NCBI GenBank assembly: GCA_016297265.1
Contig: JAEDHB010000015.1
Location: forward strand, 1-34,498
Length of the DNA: 34,498 nucleotides
DNA from: Butyrivibrio sp.
Lineage (GTDB): Bacteria > Bacillota > Clostridia > Lachnospirales > Lachnospiraceae
Reading direction: 5' to 3'
Under the pieces are notes generated by a model, which had not been told where the DNA came from, made no database searches, and saw only the letters and a list, made by a program, of their open reading frames with translations. Positions 15,693 through 23,770 of this stretch are shown piece by piece. The position numbers and the translations under genes were made by a program. Every line of letters begins with the position of its first letter. Within the stretch, counting starts at the first letter, position 1.

Positions 15693-17168
15693 TTATTCTG
15701 CCAGCTTATTCTCGTATATCGGTTCGTTGGTAAGCTCAACACCAAGTCTTTTGAAGGTTTTGATATCGATGTCGGATAACATACCTGATGTGTGAAGCTG
15801 GCACCCTCTAAGCTTTGGAAGCTGTTCAAGAGCTTTTTTGGCATTAGTGTCAATGGCGGCCCTTGTCGACAGGGCGATAAGTACTTCGTCTGTGTGAAGA
15901 CGAGGATTCTTGCTGCCGAGATAGTTTATCTTAAGCTTCTGAATTGGCTCAATAAATTCCGGAGATATCAGATGCAATGAATCTTCCATGTCACCAAGAG
16001 TTTTGATGGCGTTGAGTAGTACTGAGCAGGAAGGTCCAAGAAGGTCACTTGTTTTTCCGGTAACGATTTTGCCGTTTGGAAGCTCGAGAGCGGCTGCCGG
16101 TGCGCCGGTTTCTTTTGCAAGATTGTTGGCTATAGGAACAACAGCACGGTCTTCTGTGGTGACTTTTGCCTGCTTCATCAGGAGCTCAACCTTGTACACC
16201 TCATCCTTGGATGCATCATCCTTGGCATAACGGTTGAGGGACTGATAGTAACGGCGGATGATTTCCTGCTTGGAAGCAACCTGACAGGCATTGTCATCTA
16301 TGATACAGTTTCCTGCCATATTTACACCCATATCAGTTGGTGACTGATATGGACAATAACCGTAAATTCCCTCAAATATTGCTGAGAGAACAGGATAGAT
16401 TTCAACATCACGATTGTAGTTGACGGTGGTTACGCCGTATGCATCAAGATGAAAAGGATCAATCATATTGACATCGTTTAAGTCCGCTGTTGCTGCCTCG
16501 TATGCGAGGTTGACAGGATGCTTGAGCGGAAGATTCCAGATAGGGAAGGTCTCAAACTTGGCGTAGCCTGCTTTAATGCCCCTTTTATTCTCATGATAAA
16601 GCTGGGAAAGGCAGGTGGCCATCTTTCCGCTTCCGGGACCCGGTGCGGTTACAACAACCAAAGGACGTGTTGTTTTAATATAATCATTCTTGCCGTAGCC
16701 CTCGTCACTGACAATTTTGGCAACATTATTAGGATAGCCTTCGATGGAGAAGTGATGGTATACATTGATGCCCATATGCTCCAGCTTTGTCTGGAAGGCC
16801 TGAATGGATGGCTGGCTGTTGTAGCGTGTTATTACGACACTGCTGACAAAAAGCTGTTTATCCCTGTATATCTGAATAAGTCTAAGCACATCCTGATCGT
16901 AGGTTATACCCAGGTCATGACGAATCTTGTTGCGCTCAATATCTTCAGCATTGATTGAAATGATGATTTCAGCATGGTCTGATAACTGCATCAGCATCTG
17001 AAGTTTACTGTCAGGTGCGAAGCCCGGTAATACTCTTGAAGCATGATAGTCATCATAGAGCTTGCCGCCAAATTCAAGGTAAAGCTTGTCTCCGAACTGA
17101 CTGATGCGCTTTTTAATATGCTCTGACTGCATGGTCAGATATTTTTGATTGTCAAATCCGATGTTCAT
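15693..17168 (-). CDS. DUF1846 family protein
   Basis: A 491-residue cytoplasmic protein of the DUF1846 family, full length for that group. It opens MNIGFDNQKYLTMQSEHIKK and contains a glycine-rich, P-loop-like APGPGSGK after about 180 residues. The conserved blocks NRDVEIYPVL, YQSPTDMGVNMAG and LPNGKIVTGKTSDLLG follow. Family structures are known but no biochemical function is established to my knowledge; the P-loop-like motif suggests nucleotide or phosphate binding. AGAGGAC lies about 7 nt before the ATG. The gene stands alone between two terminators or gaps. Confidence 0.92.
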   Translation of the reverse strand: MNIGFDNQKYLTMQSEHIKKRISQFGDKLYLEFGGKLYDDYHASRVLPGFAPDSKLQMLMQLSDHAEIIISINAEDIERNKIRHDLGITYDQDVLRLIQIYRDKQLFVSSVVITRYNSQPSIQAFQTKLEHMGINVYHHFSIEGYPNNVAKIVSDEGYGKNDYIKTTRPLVVVTAPGPGSGKMATCLSQLYHENKRGIKAGYAKFETFPIWNLPLKHPVNLAYEAATADLNDVNMIDPFHLDAYGVTTVNYNRDVEIYPVLSAIFEGIYGYCPYQSPTDMGVNMAGNCIIDDNACQVASKQEIIRRYYQSLNRYAKDDASKDEVYKVELLMKQAKVTTEDRAVVPIANNLAKETGAPAAALELPNGKIVTGKTSDLLGPSCSVLLNAIKTLGDMEDSLHLISPEFIEPIQKLKINYLGSKNPRLHTDEVLIALSTRAAIDTNAKKALEQLPKLRGCQLHTSGMLSDIDIKTFKRLGVELTNEPIYENKLAE

Positions 17169-17266
17169 TTTGTTTTGTCCTCTTTAATATATTTTGTCAA
17201 AGATGTAGAATGGTTACATATTTTAACCTAACCTAGATATAATACCACATAATATTAAAATAATCA

Positions 17267-17815
17267 CTACCTAGATTTACCTATTTTTTTATTAAGATAA
17301 ATTGTTCTGAAAATATCCGTTGCACCGCTGAAGGTTAAGGCCACACCGATGAGAACGAAGAGAATCTTCATACTGTCAAACGGATTGTATATCAGGACTA
17401 TTCCGGCACCGATGCATATGATTGAAAAGATAAACAGGACAATCCAGTTGCCGGTCTTTGCGCGGAGCAAATCGACAGTATCCTGCAGTTTTGCACAGCC
17501 GCTTATTATAATGATGATTCCCATTGCAATCGGAAGCAAATCAATGATTATGGCAATTTTGATAATTGCACAGATTCCTATTACAATCTCAACAGTTCCC
17601 AGAAGGAAATCATTGCGGTTAAGATTGTCCGAGGACTCTCTTGCCAGATAGAAAATTATTGAGATTACGCCCAGGACGATAATGCCGATGCCTATGGCGT
17701 AGCCAAGTGTTTTGAGAGTTATTTCAGGGAAAACAATGAGTATTATCCCCAATACAATGGATGCAATTGCGATGACAATGGAATCCCAGCGAAAATTTTT
17801 GAATTTCTCTTTCAT
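17267..17815 (-). CDS. DUF308 (HdeD-like) small membrane protein
   Basis: A 182-residue protein with six hydrophobic segments arranged as three helical hairpins, typical of DUF308/HdeD-like proteins (SIVLGIILIVFPEITLKTLG, later IICIGAGIVLIYNPFDS). HdeD is linked to acid resistance in E. coli; the role in Firmicutes is unknown. GGAGG stands 5 nt before the ATG. It lies upstream of DUF1846 on the same strand with a 98-nt gap. Confidence 0.88.
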   Translation of the reverse strand: MKEKFKNFRWDSIVIAIASIVLGIILIVFPEITLKTLGYAIGIGIIVLGVISIIFYLARESSDNLNRNDFLLGTVEIVIGICAIIKIAIIIDLLPIAMGIIIIISGCAKLQDTVDLLRAKTGNWIVLFIFSIICIGAGIVLIYNPFDSMKILFVLIGVALTFSGATDIFRTIYLNKKIGKSR

Positions 17816-17848
17816 ATGTACCTCCGAATTATGTACTTGTATATATCT

Positions 17849-17877
17849 ACTTTACTATCTTTTGCGGAAAATATCAA
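17849..17877 (-). promoter_or_regulatory. Promoter of the DUF308 gene
   Basis: On the minus strand TTGATA (17877-17872), 17 nt, then TAAAGT (17854-17849), about 33 nt before the start codon. Confidence 0.5.
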
Positions 17878-17903
17878 TTTTATTATGGCAAAGATTAAGG
17901 GTA

Positions 17904-17932
17904 TTGAAAAAACTAATTTATAATGATATACT
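17904..17932 (+). promoter_or_regulatory. Promoter of the ABC-2 exporter operon
   Basis: TTGAAA (17904-17909), a 17-nt spacer and TATACT (17927-17932), about 33 nt before the ATG at 17966. Confidence 0.6.
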
Positions 17933-17965
17933 TACACAGATTGAAAAAGGAAAGTGAGAATCCGC

Positions 17966-18766
17966 ATGTCGCGATTTTTTAATGATTTAAAGAAGTATAG
18001 TAAATATGTAAAATATTCTGCTAAATCCAGCTTGAAATCTGAAGTTGCCGGCTCATATCTCGGATGGATATGGTGGGTGCTTGAACCTGTATTGTTCATG
18101 CTGGTATACTGGTTTATTTTTTCGGTTATTTTCAGCAATAAGACACAGTATTTTCCGATATTCATTTTTATCGGTCTCAGTATGTGGAATTTTTTCAATA
18201 AAGGGCTGAATGATGCAGTGCTTATTGTAAAAAATAATGTGGCAACAATTTCAAAAGTATATTTGCCTAAGCAGATGTTCATTGTCAGCGATATGCTTAC
18301 TCTTTTGTTTAAGATGGGAATATCTTTCGTTATTGTCTTCGGAATGATGATTGCGTACAGGGTTCACGTTACAATAAATGTGCTGTGGCTGATTCCTGTT
18401 CTGCTTACATTTGTACTGTTGTCATATGGGCTGAATTGTATTATTGCGCATTTTGGTGTATTTGTTGAAGATTTAAAGAAGGTAATTGCCATTCTTTTGC
18501 GTATTCTGATGTATATGTCGGGCGTATTTTATGAGCTGGTTTCAAGAACCAGCGGTAAATCAAAGCTTAAAGAACCGCTTGCAACAATTATGACAAAATT
18601 CAACCCTATTGCATTTCTTATGAATTGCGCAAGAGATTGTTTGATTTACAGTTCACCGGTTCACTATAAATATCTGGCATTATGGTTTGTTATTGCGGTT
18701 ATTGTATCAATTATCGGAACTCGGTTGGTATATAAGTATGAGAACAGTTATGTTAAGGTGATTTAG
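17966..18766 (+). CDS. ABC-2 polysaccharide/teichoic-acid exporter permease (Wzm/TagG type)
   Basis: A 266-residue membrane protein with about six membrane segments. The N-terminus (SRFFNDLKKYSKYVKYSAKS, then SEVAGSYLGWIWWVLEPVLF) is typical of Wzm/TagG/RfbA-type permeases that export glycans or polyol-phosphate polymers from the cytoplasm. The ATPase partner starts 1 nt after its stop. The ATG at 17966 is preferred; GTG at 17954 is in frame but lies too close to AAGGA. No glycosyltransferases are nearby, so the exported polymer is unknown. Confidence 0.88.
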   Translation: MSRFFNDLKKYSKYVKYSAKSSLKSEVAGSYLGWIWWVLEPVLFMLVYWFIFSVIFSNKTQYFPIFIFIGLSMWNFFNKGLNDAVLIVKNNVATISKVYLPKQMFIVSDMLTLLFKMGISFVIVFGMMIAYRVHVTINVLWLIPVLLTFVLLSYGLNCIIAHFGVFVEDLKKVIAILLRILMYMSGVFYELVSRTSGKSKLKEPLATIMTKFNPIAFLMNCARDCLIYSSPVHYKYLALWFVIAVIVSIIGTRLVYKYENSYVKVI

Positions 18767-18767
18767 T

Positions 18768-19502
18768 ATGTTAAATGAAGATAATGCAATTGAAGTGAGG
18801 CATCTGGTAATCAGGTACAAATGTCTTAAGAATGTATCTATTAGAAATAGTTTGTTCAAGCTTAAAAAAACCAAATCTGAAGTATTTGAGGCTGTGAGGG
18901 ATATATCCTTTGATGTAAAAAAAGGTGAGATTCTTGGAGTTATCGGAAAAAACGGAAGCGGAAAATCCACCACATTAAGAGCCATCGCCGGAATCTTTTC
19001 ACCGGACGGAGGAAGCATTGAACTGTGTACGGATTCAATAGCACTTCTTTCCATTGGAATAGGCTTTCAGAAAAAACTTACCGGTCGCGAAAATATAGTT
19101 TTATCAGGTCTTTTGCTTGGCTATTCAGCAGAACAGATGGAAACAAAAATGCAGGACATCATTGACTTTTCAGAGCTTGGGAAATTCATTGATATGCCGG
19201 TTAGAACATATTCCAGCGGTATGTTTTCCAAATTGTCCTTTGCAATTACTGCAATTCTTGAACCTGAGATTATGCTTATTGACGAGGTATTAAGTGTTGG
19301 TGATGCGAAGTTCAAAAAGAAGAGCGGTGCAAAGATGCAGGAGCTGATTTCTGATGAAAACAGAACAGTTGTAATTGTGTCCCACAACAATGAAACTATC
19401 CGCAGTTTATGTGACAGAGTATTGTGGCTCCATGAGGGAGAAATGAAGATGATAGGCACTCCTGATGAGGTGCTTCCGATATATAACAAGTTTATGAGTT
19501 AA
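18768..19502 (+). CDS. ABC exporter ATPase (Wzt/TagH type, without C-terminal binding domain)
   Basis: A 244-residue ATPase that powers the preceding permease. Walker A is GKNGSGKST (60-68), the signature is TYSSGM, Walker B is IMLIDEVLSVGD, and the H-loop is VSHN. The N-terminal stretch RHLVIRYKCLKNVSIRNSLF and GIGFQKKLTGRENI are typical of the Wzt/TagH group. It ends soon after the ATPase core, lacking the carbohydrate-binding extension of O-antigen Wzt proteins and the long TagH tail. AAGGTGAT before the ATG overlaps the end of the permease gene, so translation is coupled. Confidence 0.9.
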   Translation: MLNEDNAIEVRHLVIRYKCLKNVSIRNSLFKLKKTKSEVFEAVRDISFDVKKGEILGVIGKNGSGKSTTLRAIAGIFSPDGGSIELCTDSIALLSIGIGFQKKLTGRENIVLSGLLLGYSAEQMETKMQDIIDFSELGKFIDMPVRTYSSGMFSKLSFAITAILEPEIMLIDEVLSVGDAKFKKKSGAKMQELISDENRTVVIVSHNNETIRSLCDRVLWLHEGEMKMIGTPDEVLPIYNKFMS

Positions 19503-19616
19503 ATGTTATGACAAGAAAAAAGGTGCAAAATTCGTTATTTTCATATGTATTTTGTATCTTTTTTTTATTTTTAATGCGATTTATATGTATATATTTTACA
19601 GAAATTAACAGATGTG

Positions 19617-19644
19617 TTGACTTTACGGATAATAATGTTATATT
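19617..19644 (+). promoter_or_regulatory. Promoter of the DUF6465 gene
   Basis: TTGACT (19617-19622) and TATATT (19639-19644) with a 16-nt spacer. The region upstream (19540-19600) is very T- and A-rich, which often strengthens promoters. Confidence 0.6.
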
Positions 19645-19691
19645 ATTGCACTGTAAGTAATATTATTGAATGATATTAAGGAGGGTCTATT

Positions 19692-20162
19692 ATGGCAGCA
19701 AAGAATGCTAAAATAACCAAGGAAGTAAAAAAAGTTGAAGAAGTAAAAGCTACAGCAGTAAAAGCTGAACCAGTTAAGAAAGTAGATACAGTAAAAGCAG
19801 AGCCTGCAAAGACAGAACCTGCAAAGGCAGAACCTGTAAAGGCAGAGAAAAAGGTTGAAGAGAAAAAACCTGTTGAAAAGAAACCTGCTGAGAAGAAGGC
19901 TGCTGCAAAGAAGCCTGCTGCAAAGAAAGCTACAGCAAAGAAACCTGCTGCTAAGGCTGCTGCACCTGTTGAAGTATTTGTTCAGTTCAACGGTCAGGAA
20001 ACAGTTGTTGACGCAGTTGTTGCTAAGGCTAAAGCTGCTTATGAAGCAGACGGACACAGAGCATCATCAATCAAAGAGCTTCAGGTATATCTTAAACCGG
20101 AAGAATCAGCTGCTTACTATGTAATCAACAAGAAGTATGCAGGAAGAGTTGATTTGTTTTAA
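19692..20162 (+). CDS. DUF6465 protein with Lys/Ala/Pro-rich N-terminal arm
   Basis: A 156-residue protein. Residues 1-95 are low-complexity repeats of Lys, Ala, Glu, Pro and Val (AEPAKTEPAKAEPVKAEKK, then KKPAAKKATAKKPAAK), resembling histone H1-like tails, acidic-basic first and strongly basic later. Residues 96-156 form a compact conserved domain (EVFVQFNGQE, HRASSIKELQVYLKPEESAA, YYVINKKYAGRVDLF) that I recall as DUF6465, found in Lachnospiraceae. The family function is not known; a role binding nucleic acid is inferred from the basic arm. AAGGAGGG gives an excellent ribosome site and codon use is strongly biased, so expression is probably high. Confidence 0.88.
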   Translation: MAAKNAKITKEVKKVEEVKATAVKAEPVKKVDTVKAEPAKTEPAKAEPVKAEKKVEEKKPVEKKPAEKKAAAKKPAAKKATAKKPAAKAAAPVEVFVQFNGQETVVDAVVAKAKAAYEADGHRASSIKELQVYLKPEESAAYYVINKKYAGRVDLF

Positions 20163-20187
20163 TTATTTTGTTTAAACGGATACATGC

Positions 20188-20230
20188 AAACCCAATCGCG
20201 AAAGCGGTTGGGTTTTTCTTGTTTTTTTTC
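20188..20230 (+). terminator. Terminator after the DUF6465 gene
   Basis: A 12-bp stem with one G-T pair, AAACCCAATCGC (20188-20199) and GCGGTTGGGTTT (20204-20215), closed by a GAAA tetraloop and followed by TTCTTGTTTTTTTT. Confidence 0.92.
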
Positions 20231-20246
20231 AATTATGTGATAGAAT
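20219..20246 (+). promoter_or_regulatory. Possible trpS promoter
   Basis: TTGTTT (20219-20224) and TAGAAT (20241-20246) with a 16-nt spacer, within the T tail of the previous terminator. A short hairpin (TCCTGCA 20262-20268, TGCAGGA 20276-20282) lies in the leader. No T-box consensus is present. Confidence 0.4.
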
Positions 20247-20304
20247 ATAAAAAGTAACTTGTCCTGCAGTTATTTTGCAGGAGTGAATTTGAGAGGAAGA
20301 TTAT

Positions 20305-21387
20305 ATGAGAAAAGTAATATTAACCGGTGACAGACCAACAGGAAGATTGCATGTCGGACATTATGTAGGGTCACTCAAGAGAAGAGTTGAACTTCAGAAT
20401 TCCGGCGAGTATGATGATATCTATATAATGATTGCTGATGCTCAGGCTTTGACGGACAATGCGGATAATCCTGAGAAGGTAAGACAGAATATTGTTGAGG
20501 TTGCTCTTGACTATCTTGCCTGTGGAATTGACCCTGAGAAAACTACTATATTTATTCAGTCCATGGTTCCACAGCTGACAGAATTATCATTTTATTATAT
20601 GAACCTTGTCACAGTGTCCAGACTTCAGCGTAATCCTACAGTTAAATCTGAGATACAGATGCGTAATTTTGAGGCAAGTATTCCTGTGGGATTCTTCACA
20701 TATCCGATAAGTCAGGCTGCAGATATTACTGCATTCAAGGCGACGGTTGTTCCTGTCGGAGAGGATCAGATGCCAATGATTGAACAGACAAGGGAAATTG
20801 TTCACAAATTCAATCAGGTATACGGAGAGACTCTTGTTGAGCCACAGATTTCACTTCCGGACAATAAGGCATGTCTCAGACTTCCGGGCACGGATGGTAA
20901 AGCTAAGATGAGTAAATCCCTTGGAAACTGCATATATCTTGCCGATACGGAAGAAGAAGTACGTAAGAAAATAATGTCAATGTTTACTGACCCTAATCAC
21001 CTTCGCGTTGAAGATCCGGGCGAGGTTGAGGGTAATCCTGTATTTATATATCTTGATGCATTTTGCAAGGATGAGCATTTTGCAGAATTTCTTCCTGAAT
21101 ACGCCAATCTTGAAGAACTTAAAGCACACTACAAGAGGGGCGGACTTGGCGATGTTAAGGTTAAGAAATTTCTTAACAATGTTATGCAGTCAGAGCTGTC
21201 ACCAATCCGCGAAAGACGTAAACAGTGGGAAAAGGATATTCCTGCGGTATATGACATTCTCAAAAAAGGCAGCGAAATTGCTGAACAGACAGCTGCCCGT
21301 ACTTTGGCAGATGTCAGAAACGCAATGAAGATTGATTATTTTTCAGATGGTGCTCTTATTAAGGAGCAGATTGAAAAATACAAATAA
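20305..21387 (+). CDS. trpS: Tryptophanyl-tRNA synthetase
   Basis: A class I aminoacyl-tRNA synthetase of 360 residues that charges tRNA-Trp. The N-terminus TGDRPTGRLHVGHYVGS contains the HIGH-like motif (LHVGH, 15-19) and KMSKS is at 201-205 within GTDGKAKMSKSLGN. Length is slightly above the usual 330-345. The ribosome site GAGAGGAAG lies 5 nt before the ATG. The stop codon directly abuts the stop codon of the convergent gene. Confidence 0.96.
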   Translation: MRKVILTGDRPTGRLHVGHYVGSLKRRVELQNSGEYDDIYIMIADAQALTDNADNPEKVRQNIVEVALDYLACGIDPEKTTIFIQSMVPQLTELSFYYMNLVTVSRLQRNPTVKSEIQMRNFEASIPVGFFTYPISQAADITAFKATVVPVGEDQMPMIEQTREIVHKFNQVYGETLVEPQISLPDNKACLRLPGTDGKAKMSKSLGNCIYLADTEEEVRKKIMSMFTDPNHLRVEDPGEVEGNPVFIYLDAFCKDEHFAEFLPEYANLEELKAHYKRGGLGDVKVKKFLNNVMQSELSPIRERRKQWEKDIPAVYDILKKGSEIAEQTAARTLADVRNAMKIDYFSDGALIKEQIEKYK

Positions 21388-22326
21388 TCAGCATTCCAGT
21401 CCCGTATTGAAGGACTTGTTGCCAATCATTTTTAATACTTTTGATTTATCAGCCCTGCCGGTGAACTTGTTCACCAGCAGGGTTTTGTACATCTGTTTCA
21501 TAATCGTTACATAACACGGCAGACATCTGTTCATAATATTGAATACGGATTCATTGCTGCAAATACTTGTATTGTAGGGATTACACCAGCGTCGGTGTTC
21601 TGTATTGCAGGGATCCTCCATATGCGTAATATCATTCATGAGCAGTGGTGATATTACCGGGTATCCGAATAATTTTTTTTCAAAAAAATTAATAAAACGA
21701 TGCTTGGATAATGTCGGGTCGGCCAGAAATCCGCTTTCGAAATCAAAGCATTTTATGACGAGGTGTACAAAACTCTCACTCAGCTTTATATTGTACACAT
21801 CCTTGATAGTGAGGCGTAGAAGAGTTGCGACGACTTTGCGCTCCCTGTCACTTAGACGGACTGCTCTGTTGTGAAGAAATTCTGCGGGCCTGAGCTTTTT
21901 ATTTTTCCATAGAATTATTCTGTCAATATCTGATTCAAGTCCGAAATGGATTCCGAGAGTGCGGTAGTCCGAGCCCGTACCAATGCGAGAGTATATATAG
22001 GGATGCATATTTGTATCCAGAATGTAATGTCCCAGATAGCCCAAAGTGTATGCGCAGGCTATATTGAAATCTTTTCCGTGGAAATATTCGCAGCAGTTGT
22101 CCATGAGCTTTTCAAAAAAGAAATTGATATGCTCCTTATGCATCTTGTCAGCAATGTTGGGACACAGCTTTGTGGAGGTCAGCAGAAAATAGAAAAATAA
22201 ATCCGGTCCCTGTTCGCCAAGAGAGTAGGCGTGGTGATATTTTTTTATTATATTTCCAAGAAGAGAACCGCTGATACATTTATATGCGTTCAATCCGAAA
22301 AAATGATGTGATGCAAAACCCGGCAT
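21388..22326 (-). CDS. Zinc-dependent phospholipase C-like protein
   Basis: A 312-residue protein of the zinc-dependent phospholipase C/S1-P1 nuclease-like fold. It begins MPGFASHHFFGLNAYK; the conserved blocks SLGEQGPDLFFYF, then CAYTLGYLGHYILDTNMHPYIYSR and FGLESDIDRI supply the histidines and aspartates for zinc. It has no signal peptide, unlike the secreted toxins, and belongs to the large group of intracellular relatives of unknown substrate. GGAGG precedes the start. It runs convergent to trpS with no intergenic base. Confidence 0.82.
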   Translation of the reverse strand: MPGFASHHFFGLNAYKCISGSLLGNIIKKYHHAYSLGEQGPDLFFYFLLTSTKLCPNIADKMHKEHINFFFEKLMDNCCEYFHGKDFNIACAYTLGYLGHYILDTNMHPYIYSRIGTGSDYRTLGIHFGLESDIDRIILWKNKKLRPAEFLHNRAVRLSDRERKVVATLLRLTIKDVYNIKLSESFVHLVIKCFDFESGFLADPTLSKHRFINFFEKKLFGYPVISPLLMNDITHMEDPCNTEHRRWCNPYNTSICSNESVFNIMNRCLPCYVTIMKQMYKTLLVNKFTGRADKSKVLKMIGNKSFNTGLEC

Positions 22327-22356
22327 AATTTACCTCCGTAATTCTGGTATAATACT

Positions 22357-22384
22357 ATTATAGACCGTGGAATGATTATGTAAA
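22357..22384 (-). promoter_or_regulatory. Promoter of the phospholipase C-like gene
   Basis: On the minus strand TTTACA (22384-22379), 16 nt, then TATAAT (22362-22357), about 31 nt before the start codon. Confidence 0.6.
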
Positions 22385-22462
22385 CAGGTATCTTGCAGTA
22401 ATAATAATGCTTTTATTTTGGGATTCGATGTGATAAAATCGATGTGAAAACGGAGAAAAAAT

Positions 22463-23272
22463 ATGAAATATAAAGTACTGGTATTCGATATTGACGGAAC
22501 ACTTACAAATTCAAAAAAAGAAATTACGCCCGCGACAAAAGCGGCTATTGAGAGGGCATCAAGGGCCGGATGCACGATAGCTATTGCTTCGGGAAGACCT
22601 TATCCGGGAACGATAAGATATGCTGCGGAGCTGAATTTTGCAGACAATGACGGTTATGTTCTGGCCCTCAACGGTGGGCTGATTGTGCGATGCAGGGATG
22701 AAAAAGTGATGAACAGTGAATTGCTTTCTCCTGAGTATTATGAGGAGATAATCCGAATTGCTGCAGAAAATAATGTGAATATCATGACCTATGACGGTGA
22801 TGTGGTTGTGTCGGAGACGATTGATGACCGCTATATCGATTTGGAGATGAGAATCAATGGTATTAAGGGTAAAAAGGTGGATAATCTGTTAGAGTATCTG
22901 GATTATTCTGTTCCTAAATTTATCATGACCGGAGATGGGGACTATCTTGCCGAAGTTGAGAAAAGGGTTAAAAAACAGCTGGGTGACAGAATGGATGTAT
23001 ATCGTTCGGAAGCATTCTTTTTGGAGATTCTGCCAAAGGGCGTGGATAAGGCAACAGCAATAGAGAAACTTCTGCTGATCCTGGGATGTACCAGGGAAGA
23101 ACTGATTTGTTTTGGTGATGGATATAATGATATGACGATGCTTGAATATGCAGGCATGGGCGTTGCCATGGGAAATGCCAAGGAGGAAGTTAAGGCTGTG
23201 GCAGACTATATTACTTCCGGCAATGATGAGGATGGAATTGTTGAGGTGATTGATAAATTTGTGCTGGACTGA
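22463..23272 (+). CDS. Cof-type HAD-family sugar/nucleotide phosphatase
   Basis: A 269-residue HAD superfamily hydrolase of the Cof/IIB type. The nucleophile motif is FDIDGTLT (D9, D11), motif II is IASGRP, the conserved lysine lies in FLEILPKGVDKATA, and the metal site is FGDGYNDMTMLEYAGMGVAM. These enzymes dephosphorylate sugar phosphates, flavin or pyridoxal phosphates; substrate cannot be assigned. CGGAG is about 8 nt before the ATG. The yerC-like gene lies 54 nt downstream. Confidence 0.93.
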   Translation: MKYKVLVFDIDGTLTNSKKEITPATKAAIERASRAGCTIAIASGRPYPGTIRYAAELNFADNDGYVLALNGGLIVRCRDEKVMNSELLSPEYYEEIIRIAAENNVNIMTYDGDVVVSETIDDRYIDLEMRINGIKGKKVDNLLEYLDYSVPKFIMTGDGDYLAEVEKRVKKQLGDRMDVYRSEAFFLEILPKGVDKATAIEKLLLILGCTREELICFGDGYNDMTMLEYAGMGVAMGNAKEEVKAVADYITSGNDEDGIVEVIDKFVLD

Positions 23273-23273
23273 T

Positions 23274-23311
23274 ACACTTTAATGTGTTAATATACTAATA
23301 TATAAAAGTGT
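23274..23311 (+). promoter_or_regulatory. Inverted repeat upstream of the YerC-like gene
   Basis: ACACTTT (23274-23280) and AAAGTGT (23305-23311) flank an AT-rich TAATATACTAATATATA stretch directly before the ribosome site. It could be an operator for the TrpR-like product or a weak leader hairpin. Confidence 0.3.
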
Positions 23312-23326
23312 TCGAGAGGTTTAGTA

Positions 23327-23617
23327 ATGAGCAAGACAATTAGAACGGAAGAGGTGGACCATCTTTTTGATGCAATTTTAAGTCTTCAGTCAAAGGAAGA
23401 GTGTTATGCTTTCTTTGAGGACGTATGCACAATCAATGAACTCTTGTCAATATCCCAGAGATATGAGGTTGCAAAGATGCTGAGGGAGGAACAGACCTAC
23501 AGGGATATTGCAGACAAAACGGGTGCTTCGACTGCCACAATCAGTCGCGTTAACCGTTCGTTGAATTACGGATGCGATGGGTATGACCTGGTGTTTAGCA
23601 GATTGAATAATAAATAA
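23327..23617 (+). CDS. YerC/YecD-family TrpR-related DNA-binding protein
   Basis: A 96-residue protein of the YerC/TrpR family. The N-terminal helices (HLFDAILSLQSKEECYAFFE) form the dimer region, and the helix-turn-helix is around 60-80 (DIADKTGAS, then TATISRVNRSL). In Firmicutes such proteins are stand-alone regulators whose ligand is not settled. GAGAGG stands 7 nt before the ATG. It probably forms a unit with the upstream HAD gene and ends in a good terminator. Confidence 0.92.
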   Translation: MSKTIRTEEVDHLFDAILSLQSKEECYAFFEDVCTINELLSISQRYEVAKMLREEQTYRDIADKTGASTATISRVNRSLNYGCDGYDLVFSRLNNK

Positions 23618-23658
23618 TCGGGGGACATGTCAGAATACTCTCCCCAAAAAATAAAAAT

Positions 23659-23691
23659 GCCGCAGACATAGAGTTTGCGGCGCTTTTTTAT
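23659..23691 (+). terminator. Terminator after the YerC-like gene
   Basis: A 9-bp stem with one G-T pair, GCCGCAGAC (23659-23667) and GTTTGCGGC (23673-23681), a 5-nt loop and the tail GCTTTTTTAT. Confidence 0.88.
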
Positions 23692-23770
23692 ATTCAGATA
23701 TGCCAAGCTGTCCGCCTTTGTGAACGGATGCCCCGGTTTATGCCTGTTCGTTAAAGCCCTCATTAGGGAT

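Noticed and set aside
19638..20057. Minus-strand open frame rich in Phe, Cys and Leu
   Set aside because: It is the complement of the Lys/Ala/Pro-rich arm of the DUF6465 protein, which has a perfect ribosome site and conserved domain.
20247..20304. T-box riboswitch upstream of trpS
   Set aside because: The leader is under 60 nt with one small hairpin, and there is no T-box consensus or antiterminator.
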